A DNA stretch of 64,000 bases, from NCBI RefSeq assembly GCF_040115645.1, contig NC_089572.1:744001-808000 (forward strand), given 5' to 3'. The translations under genes and the position numbers were made by a program. A model generated the notes under the pieces. The model saw only the letters and a program-made list of their open reading frames with translations, did not search any database and had not been told where the DNA came from. The DNA comes from Euwallacea fornicatus (lineage: Eukaryota; Arthropoda; Insecta; Coleoptera; Curculionidae). Shown one piece after another: positions 11,688 through 26,600 of the stretch (position 1 is the first letter of the stretch; the number at the start of each line of letters is the position of its first letter).

Positions 11688-13103
11688 CACTGACTTTCAA
11701 AAAAACCGCAACACCAAGAAGAACACATCGTACACGTTTGAAGTTCTGGCATTACGTTGGGTAATAGATGAAAACGATCAAAATATCAAAAGAAAATTAT
11801 TGTGAATAAGTGAACAAATTTAATAATAATTTAATAATGGGTGGTATCTCCTCTTAAATTAACACATTCCTGTAAGCGACGTGGCATTCTTAGAATTAAA
11901 TTCCTGTGGTATCGTATCCCAGGCAATCTGCACCTGCTCGCGGAGTTCATCTATGGTCTCTGGAGGGCGAGCTACACGTTGTAGTCTCCGACCCATTATA
12001 TCCCATACATGCTCTATTGGGGACAAATCTGGAGACCGAGCTGGCCAAGGCAAAGTATCCAAATTTTCAGCTTCCAAATACCTCAAAGTATCGTTGGCTA
12101 CATGTGGTCGCGCATTATCTTGTTGAAATGTGCTTCCAGGATGGTCGTGCATGTGTGGTACAAGAACCGGTTCTAAGACACTATTAATGTACCTCTTAGC
12201 ATTTAATCTATCATAAATGAAAACAAGAGGAGATCGACTACCATACTGGATGTCACCCCAAACCATGACACCTGGTGTTAAACCAGAATGACGCCTTTCC
12301 AAAAAGTCCAAATTTAATCGCTCTCCTCTGCGCCTTCTAACACGTAACCGTCGACCAGATCGCCATAAACAAAATCGGCTCTCATTACTGGACACGATTC
12401 TTCTCCACTCATCCACCCATTGCCCTCCAGACGACACCACTCCAGTCGGGCCACCCTGTGGTTTCGTGATAATGGAAGCCGACCCATAGATCGATATGAA
12501 TTTAGTCCAAAACTTCGAATTCTGCGATACATCTTACTAAGGGAGACCCTTCGATTTAGGGTGGCTACCCAGGTAGGACCAAGAGACGGAATTGTTTGAA
12601 ACGGGGCGCCTGTCGCTAAACGACGAAGTCGCCGGTCTTCGCGTCGGTTCGTCATTCTTGGACGGCCACTACCACGATGACGATTTACTGACCCTTCGTT
12701 TGACCAATCTCTCCAAGCTCTTAGCACTGTTGATGCGTTTCGATCCAATCTACGTGCAATTTCGCGGCAAGGTAAACCTGCCTCATGCATACCAACAATT
12801 CTTCCCCTTTCGAAGGGAATTAGCTGCCGATAAACTGCATTTTAGCGTACACGAGGCATTTTGCACTACCACACATTCAATATGGTACTAACGATAGTAC
12901 CTTCATCGCTATCCGCCTGTAAAAAAATTTGCAAAAAGAACGATCGTCACAGATAAAAAAGTAAAGAAAAACTTCATATCGCATTAAAATACGAACTTGA
13001 AATTTTTATCATTTTTTTTTCTTTAGAAGTCTAAAATCATACCAAAATTTCAAATACATACAATGCGTTTTTCTTGGTGTTGCGGTTTTTTTGAAAGTCA
13101 GTG
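11688..13103 (-). mobile_element. Tc1-like DNA transposon, 1416 bp, intact ends, dead transposase
   Basis: Perfect 33-bp terminal inverted repeats starting CACTGACTTTC at both ends, the similarity continuing for about ten more bases, with TA target dinucleotides at 11686-11687 and 13104-13105. It lies between the 5' ends of Sil1 and the 3' end of bazooka. Confidence 0.93.
11831..12859 (-). pseudogene. Tc1-family (DD34E) transposase remnant with a stop and two frameshifts
   Basis: Inside the 1416-bp element. Reading from MPRVR at 12859, an in-frame TAA follows at codon 6. The helix-turn-helix part (EIARRLDRNASTVLRAW, GSGRPR) then runs on to about 12430, where the frame shifts. The catalytic part follows (VMVWGDIQYG, FQQDNARPHVAND, SPDLSPIEHVWD), with 34 residues between the second Asp and the Glu. 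A second shift occurs near 11895; the family ending (RLQECVNL, then HY) is readable in the other frame to 11831. The first catalytic residue, Asp in the family's SDESRF motif, is Asn here (SSNESRFCL). The copy cannot encode active transposase. Confidence 0.9.
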
Positions 13104-13105
13104 TA

Positions 13106-14663
13106 TTTACTTTTATAGTGTATTCCTTATTTCAAGGAATTAATAAGACATGTTTCTAATATTACAGAAATGTTCCGTTCAGCCAGACATAAATATCTCA
13201 AAATGCCCGATTTTCGGGCATAACTTCTGTGCTAAAACTCTCAATTACACAGCAACTGTTATTTTTAATTTCTATAAATTCTAGCGCGTCATGCCACACG
13301 AAAAAGATTTATTTTTAAGACTATCGGAAATCCTGTATTAACGTAAATTTTTTGTAAATAGTGGTGCTAGCAAGTACTTTTTAGCATTTTCTTGCCTTGA
13401 ATCATGTACTGATGCACTTATTTGGACTGAAATAATACATTATTTTTGAGAGAACCACCCACAATTTATACGAATTGATAGATTGGGTATCAAAGTACTT
13501 GGGGAAAATGAAGCTTAGTATTCAGCCACGTCACTCGATAAGGTTAGAAATTATGTAATTATTATTTTGTCCAGAAAAGGGTACAGTGGCCACATAAGAA
13601 AAAAAAAAAAAAAAGTCGAAATCAAAAAATCTGCGTTGAATTAATTGTTACAATATCGAATCCTAATAAAGGATATCAATGTATTTAATGTTGGTTTTTC
13701 GCGGTTTTTGTTACGAAGATTGACGTGTAGATTTGTTGTTTCACAAACAATTAAATCGACAACACTCTGTTCAAAGAAAAAATTATTAATGTCTCATGAT
13801 GTTTCCTAAATGATACGTTCAATATTCGATTTAATTTTTAAAAATGTAAGCGGTACTTAATTAGGGAGAATCAATTTAATGGCACTGGGAAAAATACGAT
13901 AAAAAATCTCTTAAAATAAAACGCGTTTTTGTATTGTATAAGAATATTTTGTTGATTTACGATGAATCGTAAAGACTCGATTATATACACTATAAAATTA
14001 TACACTTTTTTTAGTTATTTACACATGATAAAAATGTAATACAGGAAGTAAAATATCGTACCTATCTTATTTACATAGGCACGTATATACATCAAAAATA
14101 TTAAAAAAGTTATGGCAAAAGCCTAAAAATATAATTAAATCGATGAGCACATCATTTTGCTTAAAAAATTATACAATTTGTAAGGAAAATGGAATGAATA
14201 GAATTAGGTACTTGATATACCACAACTGCTTTTCAACATAATACTTCTTAGCTTTAATTAGTCAATACAATCACATTTTTAATTCAAATTAAAAATCAAA
14301 ATACGCTTAATCGAAAATTGGATCAAAAGCTTTTGTTTAGATCCTCACAACGCCACCAAATTAATTCCACAGAAATTCAAGACATTAGTAAAATAGTGCA
14401 GGTCCTAACATAGTTTTTAAAAACACTGGTATTTGTTACCAGGACAAAATTTTTATTGCTTCAAATACGTTAGACCCTCCCTAGATTGTCATGGAAAAAT
14501 GTCTTGACTAGGATACTGTTGACGTTGATACGGAAACATTGAAATGGACCCTAGATAAAGTTGTCAGCATGCACATTAATAAATCCATTCTTGGTTAATC
14601 AATACTGTAAATAAAAATCGTCCTTAATTAAAATCAGTTCTGTGTAAACCAAAATTGAACTAA
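13106..14663. other. Spacer downstream of bazooka, probably including its 3' untranslated region
   Basis: About 1.5 kb of AT-rich sequence after the bazooka stop on the minus strand. A minus-strand AATAAA (plus-strand positions 14452-14457) about 200 bp past the stop is a candidate poly(A) signal. No open frame of note. A pure A run occurs near 13600. Confidence 0.45.
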
Positions 14664-17600
14664 TCATACTTTCGTCCCGTTCTTCTGATGGTCCCCTATA
14701 GTGACCTGCGTCACAAAGGGGCCCCTGTGAGGTTGAGACCCCTGTCTACCCATCACATTATTACTCCTAGGGTTAACTTGTTGCCTACTTTGTTGATTTG
14801 TTAGGTTTGGCCGGGAATTTGAATTGATGTCCTGATGGGCATAAACGTTAATATTATGGGAAATAGGTGGTTGATTGGAATTTGGGTTGGAATGTATTTG
14901 CGGAGTTATTTGACGTATTTGTCGGCTATTTAAAACTGATTGGACGGTTTCGTACTCGTAATAGTTCGATGCGGGACGAAGTTGATTTTCCGGCTTTGGC
15001 TGGCGCTGAGAGTGGTACTGGTGTTGCTTCCGACTGAAAACATTTAGATACAATTTTAGGTAGTGCCTTTACAAACGTGGTCAAAGAAAAAAGAACCTTA
15101 CAGTTTTCAAATAAGTAAATGCAAGTACGGGAATTATGTTTACTAGGTTTCTTTATTCAGCAGTTTTAATAAAACAGATAATCATCTACTTATGCATCTT
15201 TTTTTACAAACTGTACTATACAGGATAGTCAAAATTCAAGGCTCATATTTGGTAGTACTTTGGAAAAGATAGTAATCGAGGAAAAATTTTTGAATAAAAT
15301 GGTAATATCAATATTTGAGAATAGCATTTTATTCAGACACAAACTGCACCATTTTGGTGCTTATTACGGCCGTCCAGAGGTCAATGATAAGCCTTAAATT
15401 CCGGCCACTCTGTACCTAGCACTTCCTACTGGCACGCATAGTGTCCTAAGAAGTAAACCTGCATAGGAAAGCAAGCTTAACAGATGGACACTAATTTGTT
15501 AAATCGGGACTACACAGATTACTACGTTAGAGGAATTCTCATGCGTTTCTACTACATATCTAGGACGAACGAATATCTTTAAATGCTTTAAAGATTATAT
15601 TTTTTATTGCTATATATTTGGAAGTAGTAGTAGAAAATACAGCAATGGAAATCGAGATTGAAGCGAATCATGAAAACGTCGAGTTCTACAAATGCACACA
15701 TTCACTGAGGAAACACCAGCAGAATCCTCGTTTCAAAATAAAGCCTAAACACAACTAAACAAGGTGTCCCACACTTGATGAAATACATTTTATAAAAATT
15801 TATAGATTATTTGGTAAACTTTTATATATTATACCCAAATTGTATGCTTGTAGCTTAATCTATACCAATCTACCATCAATGAAAAAGCAACACACGCCAA
15901 ACAATATTAAGATAGTTGTTAAGAAGCAATACAAAACCATCACCAGGGGGAATCAAATCTAAATAATCAATCGAAAGTGCGTTATGATCTATGCACACAA
16001 CTCCAATAGAAAATCACTGTGGTGCGTACCTCTCTTCCTCCACCTTTAACCTTTGCTGTTGTACCTGCAGACGCATCTGCACTATCTGACTGTCAGACAA
16101 CGACTCTTTGCGGCTACGAGAAACAATACACATATATGGTAACGGTTTCGGGTTAGAACATAATCGCAAACATACTTTTTATGCAGACATAAAACAGTTG
16201 AATAAATAACAAACAGAAGCTGTTTGCCCGTTAAATAGGAAATATATTATTTAGAGACAAATTTAAATACCTAGAGATCGGAAGATAAGGGAAAATTTCA
16301 GGTGTGGCTCCCCTGTCATGCAGTCATGTTAGGCACAGTATTTCATACAATATCCATTCAAACATTTTAAACATTACACGTTAATATTAATCATTACCTA
16401 ATGTGCATTTGAAGTTCGTTGTAATTGACGTGGTGGGTGAAAGCAGGCACTCCCGCAGTTTGTTCAGTTATCCCCGATCTACTACCTGGTCGTCCGAATT
16501 CACCATACTGAGATTCTCTATTTTGGTTTTGTGGTTGTCGGTCATAAAGACTGTCTCTGTCATCTGACAAGAAATAAGTATGTCTATGTTGCCGTTGTCG
16601 TACGAAATCGCGATCATTCCGCCTGTGATCGGAGCTTTGTCTGTATTTTACCGGTGGAATGATAGTATTTTCAGGAATGACCTATTAAAGAATAATTTGT
16701 AGTAGATATTAATAATGGTTTGCATGGTTTGTGTATACCTGCACCTGTTCAGGGTGACGATGGATATAGCCATGTCTTTGATAAATGGGTTCTCTTTGGA
16801 TTTGTTGATCTCGTTGTTGCTGATAATTGTTGCTTTGGTTATGACTGGATGCAATTGGATTTTGTTCTTGAGGTCTGTCACCTAGCGATAAATAAGGATC
16901 AAGATTCAGTAAAAGGCGACTGAAAGCTTGTAATCAACTTACCATGTTGAATTTGTCTCTGAGATTGGCTATTTTCAGTATTATGAGAACTATGAGAATG
17001 GTGACTCTGATTGTCCTCATTCTGTTGTTGATTCTGTGAACTTTGTGAGTGCTGTGATTGTTGTGAATATTGAGACATATTGGCATTATTGTCGAACTCC
17101 GTTTTCTGTTGATATTGTTGAACAGGTTCTACCATATCTATCTTACGATGTTTCCCAAACCTGTTTATATCCCAAGAACGTCACTTACAGTTATTTTAAA
17201 TAATAAGGAAGTCTATAGCAATTAGTTTAATAACTTACCTAAACATGGAACCAATGCCTTTAAATATCCCTGGTTTCTTTTTTATGGCTTTATTTTTCCC
17301 ATCTAATGCGGCATTTAACGACGATTGCCTGGGCCCTCCTCTGACATTGGAGAAACCATCGATTTCCCTTTCTTCAACAGGACCATCTAAGAGCCAATGC
17401 TTTTTCGCACCTAAACCATATATTACATAAAAGACGGTTGGAACTGAAAGCTTACAAATACAAACCCATTTCACTTCTGTGATTTGGATCCACCACTGCA
17501 GCTCTAAAACTCTCTTCGCAGCCTTTACCACGAATTACCTTTAAACCCCCAGAGGGGCCTCTATAGCTATATGCAGGATCACCTTCTTCTTGCATTTGAA

Positions 17601-20600
17601 TCTAGGCAGAAAAAAAATTCAATTAGGACTATGACAAGGCTTTATTTGATATGTCTTTACCTCCTGCACCATAGTTTGCAATGACTCTAAGCTTGATGAT
17701 TTTTTCATACCAAGGGAGGGTCCTAGTTCAGTTAACTTGTCAGCATCTACAAGATCACCTTTTTATAATTAAACCCGGCAATAGCTCAACAAATGATTTA
17801 TAGCATTGAGGTAATAATTAAAGGTGAACAGTTTAACAACGAAAAAATGCTTACACTCAGGATGTTCGGATGATCGATTCACGCTTATGACTGATTCCAC
17901 CGAGCCAACTCGTACTATATTAGCTGTTAAATGGAAATGAAACATAAACATTAGGCACAATTCTAGCATTATGGTTATTAACAACTGAACACAAAATGTT
18001 AGCAAAACTAAACAAAAACATGAAAATTTGAACATAAAATATGAGGGTAATAAAAAAAAGGAGAATCATTTATCCAGGATCGGTTGCTTGGCTTGAATAG
18101 GGGGTAAAAATATGAAGATTCTCGCACACGCCAAATTTTTTCAATGTTTGCGAAATCTAGTGCTTAGTTAAACATTTAAAATATAATTTTGAAACATTCT
18201 AGCCTTACTTTGCTTCTTAATCCTTTCCTCTCGCATTTTCTTCGTTCTCTGATAGGTGTCTGTACTTTTAGCGTCTAACGTTGCATGCCGTTTCTCAGAC
18301 ATACTTTGTCGGCCGAAAGCGTCTCTATAAAATAACATATTTCATCAATATTTTTTGTAAATTTTTAAAATATCATTTTCTACCTTGAAAAACCTCGCGG
18401 ATTTTCCAAACTCAACTGACTGGCGTAGGTGGCATCAGTACTTTGTAATGTAGTCTGCGACGCCGATTCCGCACTTTTATCCGCTGCACTTACCGCTAAA
18501 CTTGCTTTGCCATCAGGTTCATGGTCCTTTCTACTATCGGATGTGTTGCTAATCAGTCGATTTTGTATGTGGACGGCCACCCTACATCAAAACTGAATAT
18601 GTTAACAGTGCACATTGGCGCAATTAAAGGCTAGACTTATTTTAAGGATAAAACTAAAGATTTAACAGATAATTATGTTTCACTAAGAGATGCCACAATA
18701 TTCGTTTTCAATCTAATCGCAAAGGTGATTGGCACTTGAAGGGGAGATTTTTGCCTCCTTCTCGACATTTGTAAAAGAAAAACTGACACAAAAAATCCAT
18801 TTTAAGACCTACTGCTTCGCAATTAATCGGCTAATTGAAATTATACTATAGTTTCTGGTTCTCGTCTAAGCGGACTACAACTTTCAACATACTTAATAAT
18901 AAATTACAACTCACTGCTGTTGATTGTGCATAGGAATGACTCTAGATCCATACTCGTCCTCGATTAAAACTGGCTCAGAATTATTGATGTTGACGGTTGT
19001 GTTGATAGGGTGCACAAATGAACTATGGTTCGCCAACATGCTGCTGCTCCAAGTGTCGTGCGTCGCTTTATAATAACTTTCGTTACGCAGTTGTTGTTTT
19101 CCTGCAATTGTAAATAAACTGTTGGAAAAAGGTATGCGTTTTACGCCAGGTGTAATTTCATATTTTGCTTGTTGCCTTAATGCTGTTAGAATCTTTTTAA
19201 TACAAGTTATGAGAATATTTACCAGTCAATCTCTCTAAAACAGGATTCCAAGTCTGCATTGGACTTAATTGACTTGGAATAACTGCATTATGATGCGGGT
19301 TATAGATAATAGTATTGGTTGATCCATTGGACGTATTAGAGTTAGAATTCTCGCCCGATCGTTCGCTAGATAATTCTTGTGAGTTGCACAGTTCCTAAAG
19401 AATGAATTAGAGTTAATCACCAAAAAATTTCTATAGTCAATAATAGTATATACAGGGTGTCCTCGAATTACGTGGCCAAAATAATACCGCAGATTGTTTG
19501 AGTAAAAATAAGTCGATTTAACTAAACTTCCCTCAGTCCAAAAGTTGATAATTATGGAGCTACAGGGTGTTAAAGTTGAAAAAAAAATCACATTTTCTTT
19601 AATATTTTTCGATTTCTTTGAGTTAATTTCACGAAATTTCATATTTGAGGGTGTTTTAGGATACGAAATTCAAATTTATTAACGATTTAGTTGTTTCTTC
19701 TAGGGGGCGCCACAAGCGACCATTAGGACACATTTAAATCTCTGTAACTTTTTCGTGCCACGGTGTATATTATTTTGGTATTTAAAAACCTTTTTCCCTA
19801 CTTTTTATACTTAGAAAAGGTATACTTTATTGACTTTGCTAGAAGCAACGGTTTTGGAGAAAAACGCATAATTCTAATGCGCTGCATATTTGCGTTGGCG
19901 CTTTTAAGTAAATAACTCAGTTGGCTATGTTTTTAATTGACATTTTAACACTTGAATTTGTTTCTCAAATGTCAGTTTTTTTATTTAGCCCTCAGTTTTT
20001 CTTGTCAGTTTCGCTTCTTGTTCCTGTAAATATCCATAAGTATGGCCAATAAATTCACTTATTCTGAAATGGTGGATATGCTGTTAGTTTATGGACTTTG
20101 CCGTTGTAATAGTCAAAAAAGTGTACGAGTTTACAAGGAAAAATATCCTTTCCGTAGAATTCCAAATCGGAAAACTTTTGTTAATATTGAAAGGCGTCTC
20201 CGCGAAAATGGCAAGTTTGAACCTAGGCATGCAGATTCTGGACGCGCATTAGAATTATGCGTTTTTCTCCAAAACCGTTGCTTCTAGCGACGTCAATAAA
20301 GTATACCTTTTCTAAGTATAAAAGGTAGGGAAAAAGGTTTTTAAATACCAAAATAATATACACCGTGGCACGAAAAAGTTACAGAGATTTAAATGTGTCC
20401 TAATGGTCGCTTGTGGCGCCCCCTAGAAGAAACAACTAAATCGTTAATAAATTTGAATTTCGTATCCTAACACACCCTCAAATATGAAATTTCGTGAAAT
20501 TAACTCAAAGAAATCGAAAGATATTAAAGAAAATGTAATTTTTTTTTTCAACTTTAACACCCTGTAGCTCCATAATTATCAACTTTTGGACTGAGGGAAG

Positions 20601-23600
20601 TTTAGTTAAATCGACTTATTTTTACTCAAACAATCTGCGGTATTATTTTGGCCACGTAATTCGAGGACACCCTGTATTTCATTAATAAAAGGACAAAATT
20701 ACAATGAAAAAGAGCAACTTTTTCACCTGTGAAGTTTGCGACGCATTCAACAGACTTTCGTTTGATCTATTTCTTGAAGACCCAGGAGACGATGCTCTTC
20801 TTGCTATAGTCAACGTGATATTTCCAGGCACAGGGCCCTCAGTATGCAACATTGCTTTCCTCAACGTTTCCATGGCATCACTGTTCGATTGCTGCAACAG
20901 CGATATTCCATTTACGTTGAGCAACTGATCATTGGTTCTCAGTCTTTTGTCTCTTGAGGCTGCGCCACCGTTGATGACGCTTTTAATGAAGATCCCCAAG
21001 TCACCTGCATTTATCATATTTGTCAACTAGTTACAATAATAAGGGCGGGTTCTTTAATGTCAAGCTAAAACCGTATTTGAACTTATTTATTGTCAAGGTT
21101 AACTATCTGTATTTTATTTGAGGCGACATTTTATGGAGTTGTTCTTAATTCAATCGATGGTTAAGTTTTAACTTCATATTGAAAATCAATTCATCTGCAA
21201 GTTAGTTGTTAATCGACAATTGTCGCTTTCTAATTAGACATTAGAGAATCACTGCTAGGGGGAGGACAGATTTAATTTTCAAAAATAGGAAGAAACTAAA
21301 CAAAACACAACTTTTTTCACAGTGAAATATAAATATAAATTTTGTTTTTAATGAATTGTGAATAACGAAATATAACAAGTCTTTATATTCATATAAATGA
21401 TGTGTATTCTTGCAAATGTGTATCCCTTTATTCATAAAAAATACTGAAATACTACAAATTGCATTTTTGGGTAACCATATTTTATATAAGGTCCCTGATA
21501 TGACAGACACAGTAAAAGATAAAATTAGTATTTTGTTAAGTTTTTTCAGTTAAAAAATGAAAAGAGAATACTTATTTTTTGCCGCTCTTTACTATGCCTT
21601 CAGCGACATACAATAAAATGGAAACTAACCAGATTCGCTAGTTTTGCCTTTAACGCTGATACCAAGTCCGGCTTTTTCTGAATCATGAACTGGGATGTTG
21701 AAAGTGAGGATTTCTCGATGCTTCCATGGAAAGACCATCGTACTGTCGCTCTTTTCAGGGGGCTGAAAATGATCATAATTTAATTTATTCGTCAATGGTA
21801 CATAGTTTTGCATGAAGAACATTAAAACGGCTGGTGATAAACGCTTTAGTATAGAGGGCACTATATTAGTCAGGAAAGCTAAAAGCATGCGTACGAACTA
21901 CGTGAAAACATACAATAAAGGACTAAAGACAGAGACAGATATTGAAATAAATTACATTATTCAGGATTGCAGCCTCTTGGAATTGGGAGATGATTTTCGC
22001 TACAGATCCCAGCGGCTTTTCGGGCGACCTGTTTTGCAGTAGATGACTCTGTGGCAGCGGAGGAATATTGGGCGGAATGTCTTGATGATTACCGTTGGTG
22101 TGAAATGTGCTTGGCACGAGAACTGCTTCCCTTTCATCGGACTCTTCAATACCCTGAATTTTTTAAGTGCAAAATTGGCACATTCAAGCTGTTGACTCAC
22201 AACATGCATGATACAAATTAAAATTCAACAGAATTATGTAAGTTAATACAGCTGGAACTTACAATAACTCGGGGGAGTCCATTATTAACCAAAACATCTT
22301 CTTGTCTGGACACCACGATTTTGACTTTGCTTCCCGCAGGAACTTTTCGCAATATGGCCACTGCTTCCGACTGACTTTTGCCTGTCATTTCGTCCTCGTT
22401 GACTTGCAAAAGTCTGTCTCCAATTTTCAGTCTACCGTCCTCCACCGCGGCACCCTACATTGAAAAATAATTCAATGTTTCACACATGAATCGTGTCCAA
22501 CCAGATCAAGCATTCTTAAAATCGAGGGCAAATCGACAAATTCGAATTTAAAAAATTCACGCACACTGTTCTGACAAATTTTTTAATGGACTTGTTTATA
22601 ATTTTTAACATTGTTGGATTCAGTCGGTGATTCTATCCATGAAAAGATTTTTTTTTTAATTGCAAGATTATTTATTTATTCTCGTACACTTTATGTGCTT
22701 ATGTGTAGGTAATGCAAGTATCGATACCAAAGTCCACTCACTTCTGGAATTATATTTTTAATGTAAATAGGACAGTTTCCTCCTGCAGGATTATCTCTAG
22801 TGGTGATGCTAAACCCAAGCCCTCTGGGCCCTTTAACCAGTTCAATTTCAATTTTCCTCCCGATTTTCCTAGTGTTAGCCGTCAACAGCCCTTTCAAGTT
22901 CTTTGAAATAGCAGGAACTTTCTTCGTTGGGGACACCGTCGCAATTTTAGTATTTGTACTCTCTGGAACGTTTAAAATATTACGTAAAAACCGAAGAAGT
23001 GTAAATATAATTTTGCTCACGTTTCTGCTCCCCTTCCACCATTCCATTATTCTCTTTATCCTGATAACTAGGATAAATCGGTGCAGGGGGTCTCCGTAAA
23101 CCCTCCAAACCGGAAGTCTTAACTACTTTCAGTCTTAACTCTGGAGATATAAGCGATAGCTTAAATATTTCTTGCACCCTTTGAAACGGGATGTTAATTA
23201 AATTCTGTCCATTGATTTCTATAATTCTATCATAAATAGCCAGTCTTCCGTCCCTATCTATTCTACCGCCGGGTTCTATTCCTTGCACCAGTAACCCTCT
23301 ATCTTTACCAGAACCATCATAGTCAGGTACCACATGAATACCTAAAAAACTGTAATGAATATCATAAAGGAAGGCACGTAAATAACCTTACCAAGAGGTC
23401 CAGGTTGATTCCTTATCACAATAAATTCGGTTCTCTCCGAAGGCCATGAAGTAGGGCTGCTGTTCGCCTGTCCTAAAGGTTCCTTTCGCCTAGTTTCTCG
23501 AGGCAAAGATGTACTCGTGTGAGACTTCGTGTTCGCAAGGCGCTCCGCTGCTTCAGCCCATCGATATCCATTTGCATCACCCAAAAACTGCATGGACAGC

Positions 23601-26600
23601 CGATTGCTACCATCTCGAGCAATCCTCTTGAACCCTGGATCTTCATCCTCTCTGCTGTCATCCCGCCAATCGGAAGCGGGGTGAGTGGAAGTAGTTGGAG
23701 CTTCTAAAATAAGAGGTGCAGCACTCCATCGCTTATTATGCTCCGAAGGAGCGGGAGGTCCAACAGGAAGTTGGTTCAGTGTAGGTTCGCTGCCTCTTCG
23801 AACTTGCAAACTAGGAACCCCGGAAGCGATTTGTTCTCCCGTCACTTCGATATCAGTTCGAGGATACGTCGGGCCGTACTTGTGGTCTCCATCCTGGAAT
23901 GGACAGAAGCTCAATTGATAATCATGACCAACTCATATATTATACCAAAGTAAGTGATTTTGTGGACGAACGCTTTACTGCCAGTCTAATCATTCTTATG
24001 ATTAGGAGTCTTTTGTTTAGCAAAATAATAGATATTTTCGTCATTTATAAAAAGGGATTTTTAAGTAGGGATCTTCTATTTTCTATTAAAGATAAAGGTA
24101 AAAAATAAGCCCTATTTTTCTTTCTTAGGACTCTGCTTTCCAATGACATTTTTCTTTGGAAATTGTTGGCTTTTGTAGCATCAGTAATAAGAATCTTGTT
24201 GCGCAGTATTATTGTGGTGTAAATGATTTTACAAAACAATTAAACCTTTTGTACTAAATCATTCATTTATTACACTCAAAACATCCTAAGGAGTGTAATT
24301 TCCAAACGATTCATCATAATATACTTAAATATGAGATAAATCGCTTGGAGAGGGATTTATTATTGGATTTGTCAATGGATTCTATACAAAGTGTCTCAGA
24401 AACAATCAGCTAAACTCGTTGTATACGAAAATTTCATATTTATTCAATTTGAGCTCCGTCTAGAAACGCTGCAGGGTGATCGTGCGTCTTCAGAGACCCA
24501 AACTTAAATGATAGGATATTTCCCATACTGTTAAATAAAATCGAATTTTGAAAGTGCGATTTTCACCTACATACATATTATTAACCGAGCAGAATCCTGA
24601 ACACACATTACGTTTCTATTTAATTAACCTTCATCCCTGCACAAACTCTTTGAATATTTTTTACATTTTCACTCCTCACTCACAAGTTGATACTTTTTCG
24701 AGAGAAATTGGGGATAACTCAGGGACGCCAGTAATACTGACAGGCGAGGTGTAAGTAATTTGTTCTCAAAGCTTTTTTCATGAAAAACGTCACACGTTAA
24801 CAACATTTACAAGTGTGTATTTGCAATTGCACATAGCGTTCGAGTCATTTTCGGCAAAAATGTCACAGGAATTTCACATTTAGAGACGATACACAAAACA
24901 GCAGTCATTAGTGAAATGTGACGATCAAAGCATGGAGACATGATATATTCTTTCAAAGGAAATTTAATTGTCTTTTAATACATTTGCTGATACACAGTGT
25001 GTTTTAGTAAAAATAAAAGCATAAATTAGGCAATTTTAATGCCCAACCGTAAACTTGTTAATTTTAAGTCACCCTGTACGAATTAACCTCACTTCTCCTA
25101 CATGGGACAGAACCGGGGATCTCACCGAAATACTTTTCAAAGTTTCTCTTTTTGTGAATTTAAATCGGGTTGTAACAAGGGTTTTCTCAGGACTTTATTT
25201 TGAATACGAAAAATAAAAATATTAATTCATATATCGAAAACCGCTAAAGACAGATATATGAATTATTAAGCAAGAATAATCAAAAGGAAATTGGGTACCT
25301 AAAAATGATATAATGTACAGGGTGTGTCATTTAGTATATCGAAGTTGCCACTACTTTTTTATGAGCATATGTGTACCTACAATATTTCTTTGGACATGGA
25401 TGGAACTAGAGTGTCTTTTCAAATCGCATGAAGTGTTTTCAGGCTCACTGCAATATACGAATACAACATGCGAGTTTTTTCCCCGCAACCATCAAAATAT
25501 GATAAAAGATGCGAATAAATGACAATGTCTAAAACGAAACATTTTTTCAATGCCTTTTAACGTTGTTTGGACAAGAAATTAATTTCTAGTTTACCCTTCT
25601 TTGAATATTAGGGTTTGGTTTTCATTACATTAAAACTTACATGGAAAATATCGGGACTTCCAGTCCCGACCGAGCTCCCACTGGCTCCGTCTCCTCCACC
25701 ATGATGGACATGCGATCCATCCCCGTCTTCAAAACTCGCTAAAATCTGCTCTCTATCGTCTGCTACGTCGCTCAGCCTGTCGTCTGGATCTAGGATTCCA
25801 CCTCCTTGAGACTGCAGATTGTGAACTGAAACCCACGCCTCTGGACTCTGCAACAAATCACATTTCTTGATTATGAGAAACTACTAAGTGGTTAAAGTTG
25901 CGTGTAATTAAATTAAAAACAATAACTTCCAAGGTTTAATCAAAATCGATTCGGCTGACTGCGCCCATTTGCACCATCAAGATGTAGTTAGAGGAAAATT
26001 ATCACTCAGAAACGCAGTGAAAAGTTATAAAATATGGTAATCGTAAAACTGTTTTTTTGAGCACCTCCGTGACCAGCCAGGCGGCGTCTTAGACAATTTT
26101 TTAACATTACTAAGCGTGAAGAGAGCTGTGATCGATGTTTTATCATTTGATTCAATCGCAAAGGAGAAGAATAATCCGCAAAATCAATGTTACAACGTTC
26201 TAGGTGCAAAACGGATCTTGAGCGGAACTAATAGGTGAGATGACATTATAAGAACCTAATCCGAGGTGGGCTTTGAGTAACGATCGCGAGTAATGAGCTT
26301 CTTGCGATGTTTCGAGCATACGCGGTTTTTGAGTAAAATAAGTCAATGTCCGAAAGCGGCAAAACGTAATTTATTCACGTATCGTGATGTAACAGTTCCA
26401 ATGATATTTGCAAAGAAAGCGGACTTGTGAACGAACCAACATCCCGAGGTAATGCAAGCAATTCCATTCATTTCATTTTATCTCGCCGTTGTTTGTATCA
26501 TTCTGCTCTAAATCCACTTTCACTTTACACTCTCTTTCACTCACCGTCACTGATAAGGGACAAAAAGCCAAAATCTAACGGATATATTATTAAAAACGAC

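Noticed and set aside
24384..25078. Possible further CAGGGTGT-type element (CACCCTGTA at its right end)
   Set aside because: The proposed left end (CAAAGTGTCTCAG) matches too poorly and no inner repeat copy is visible.
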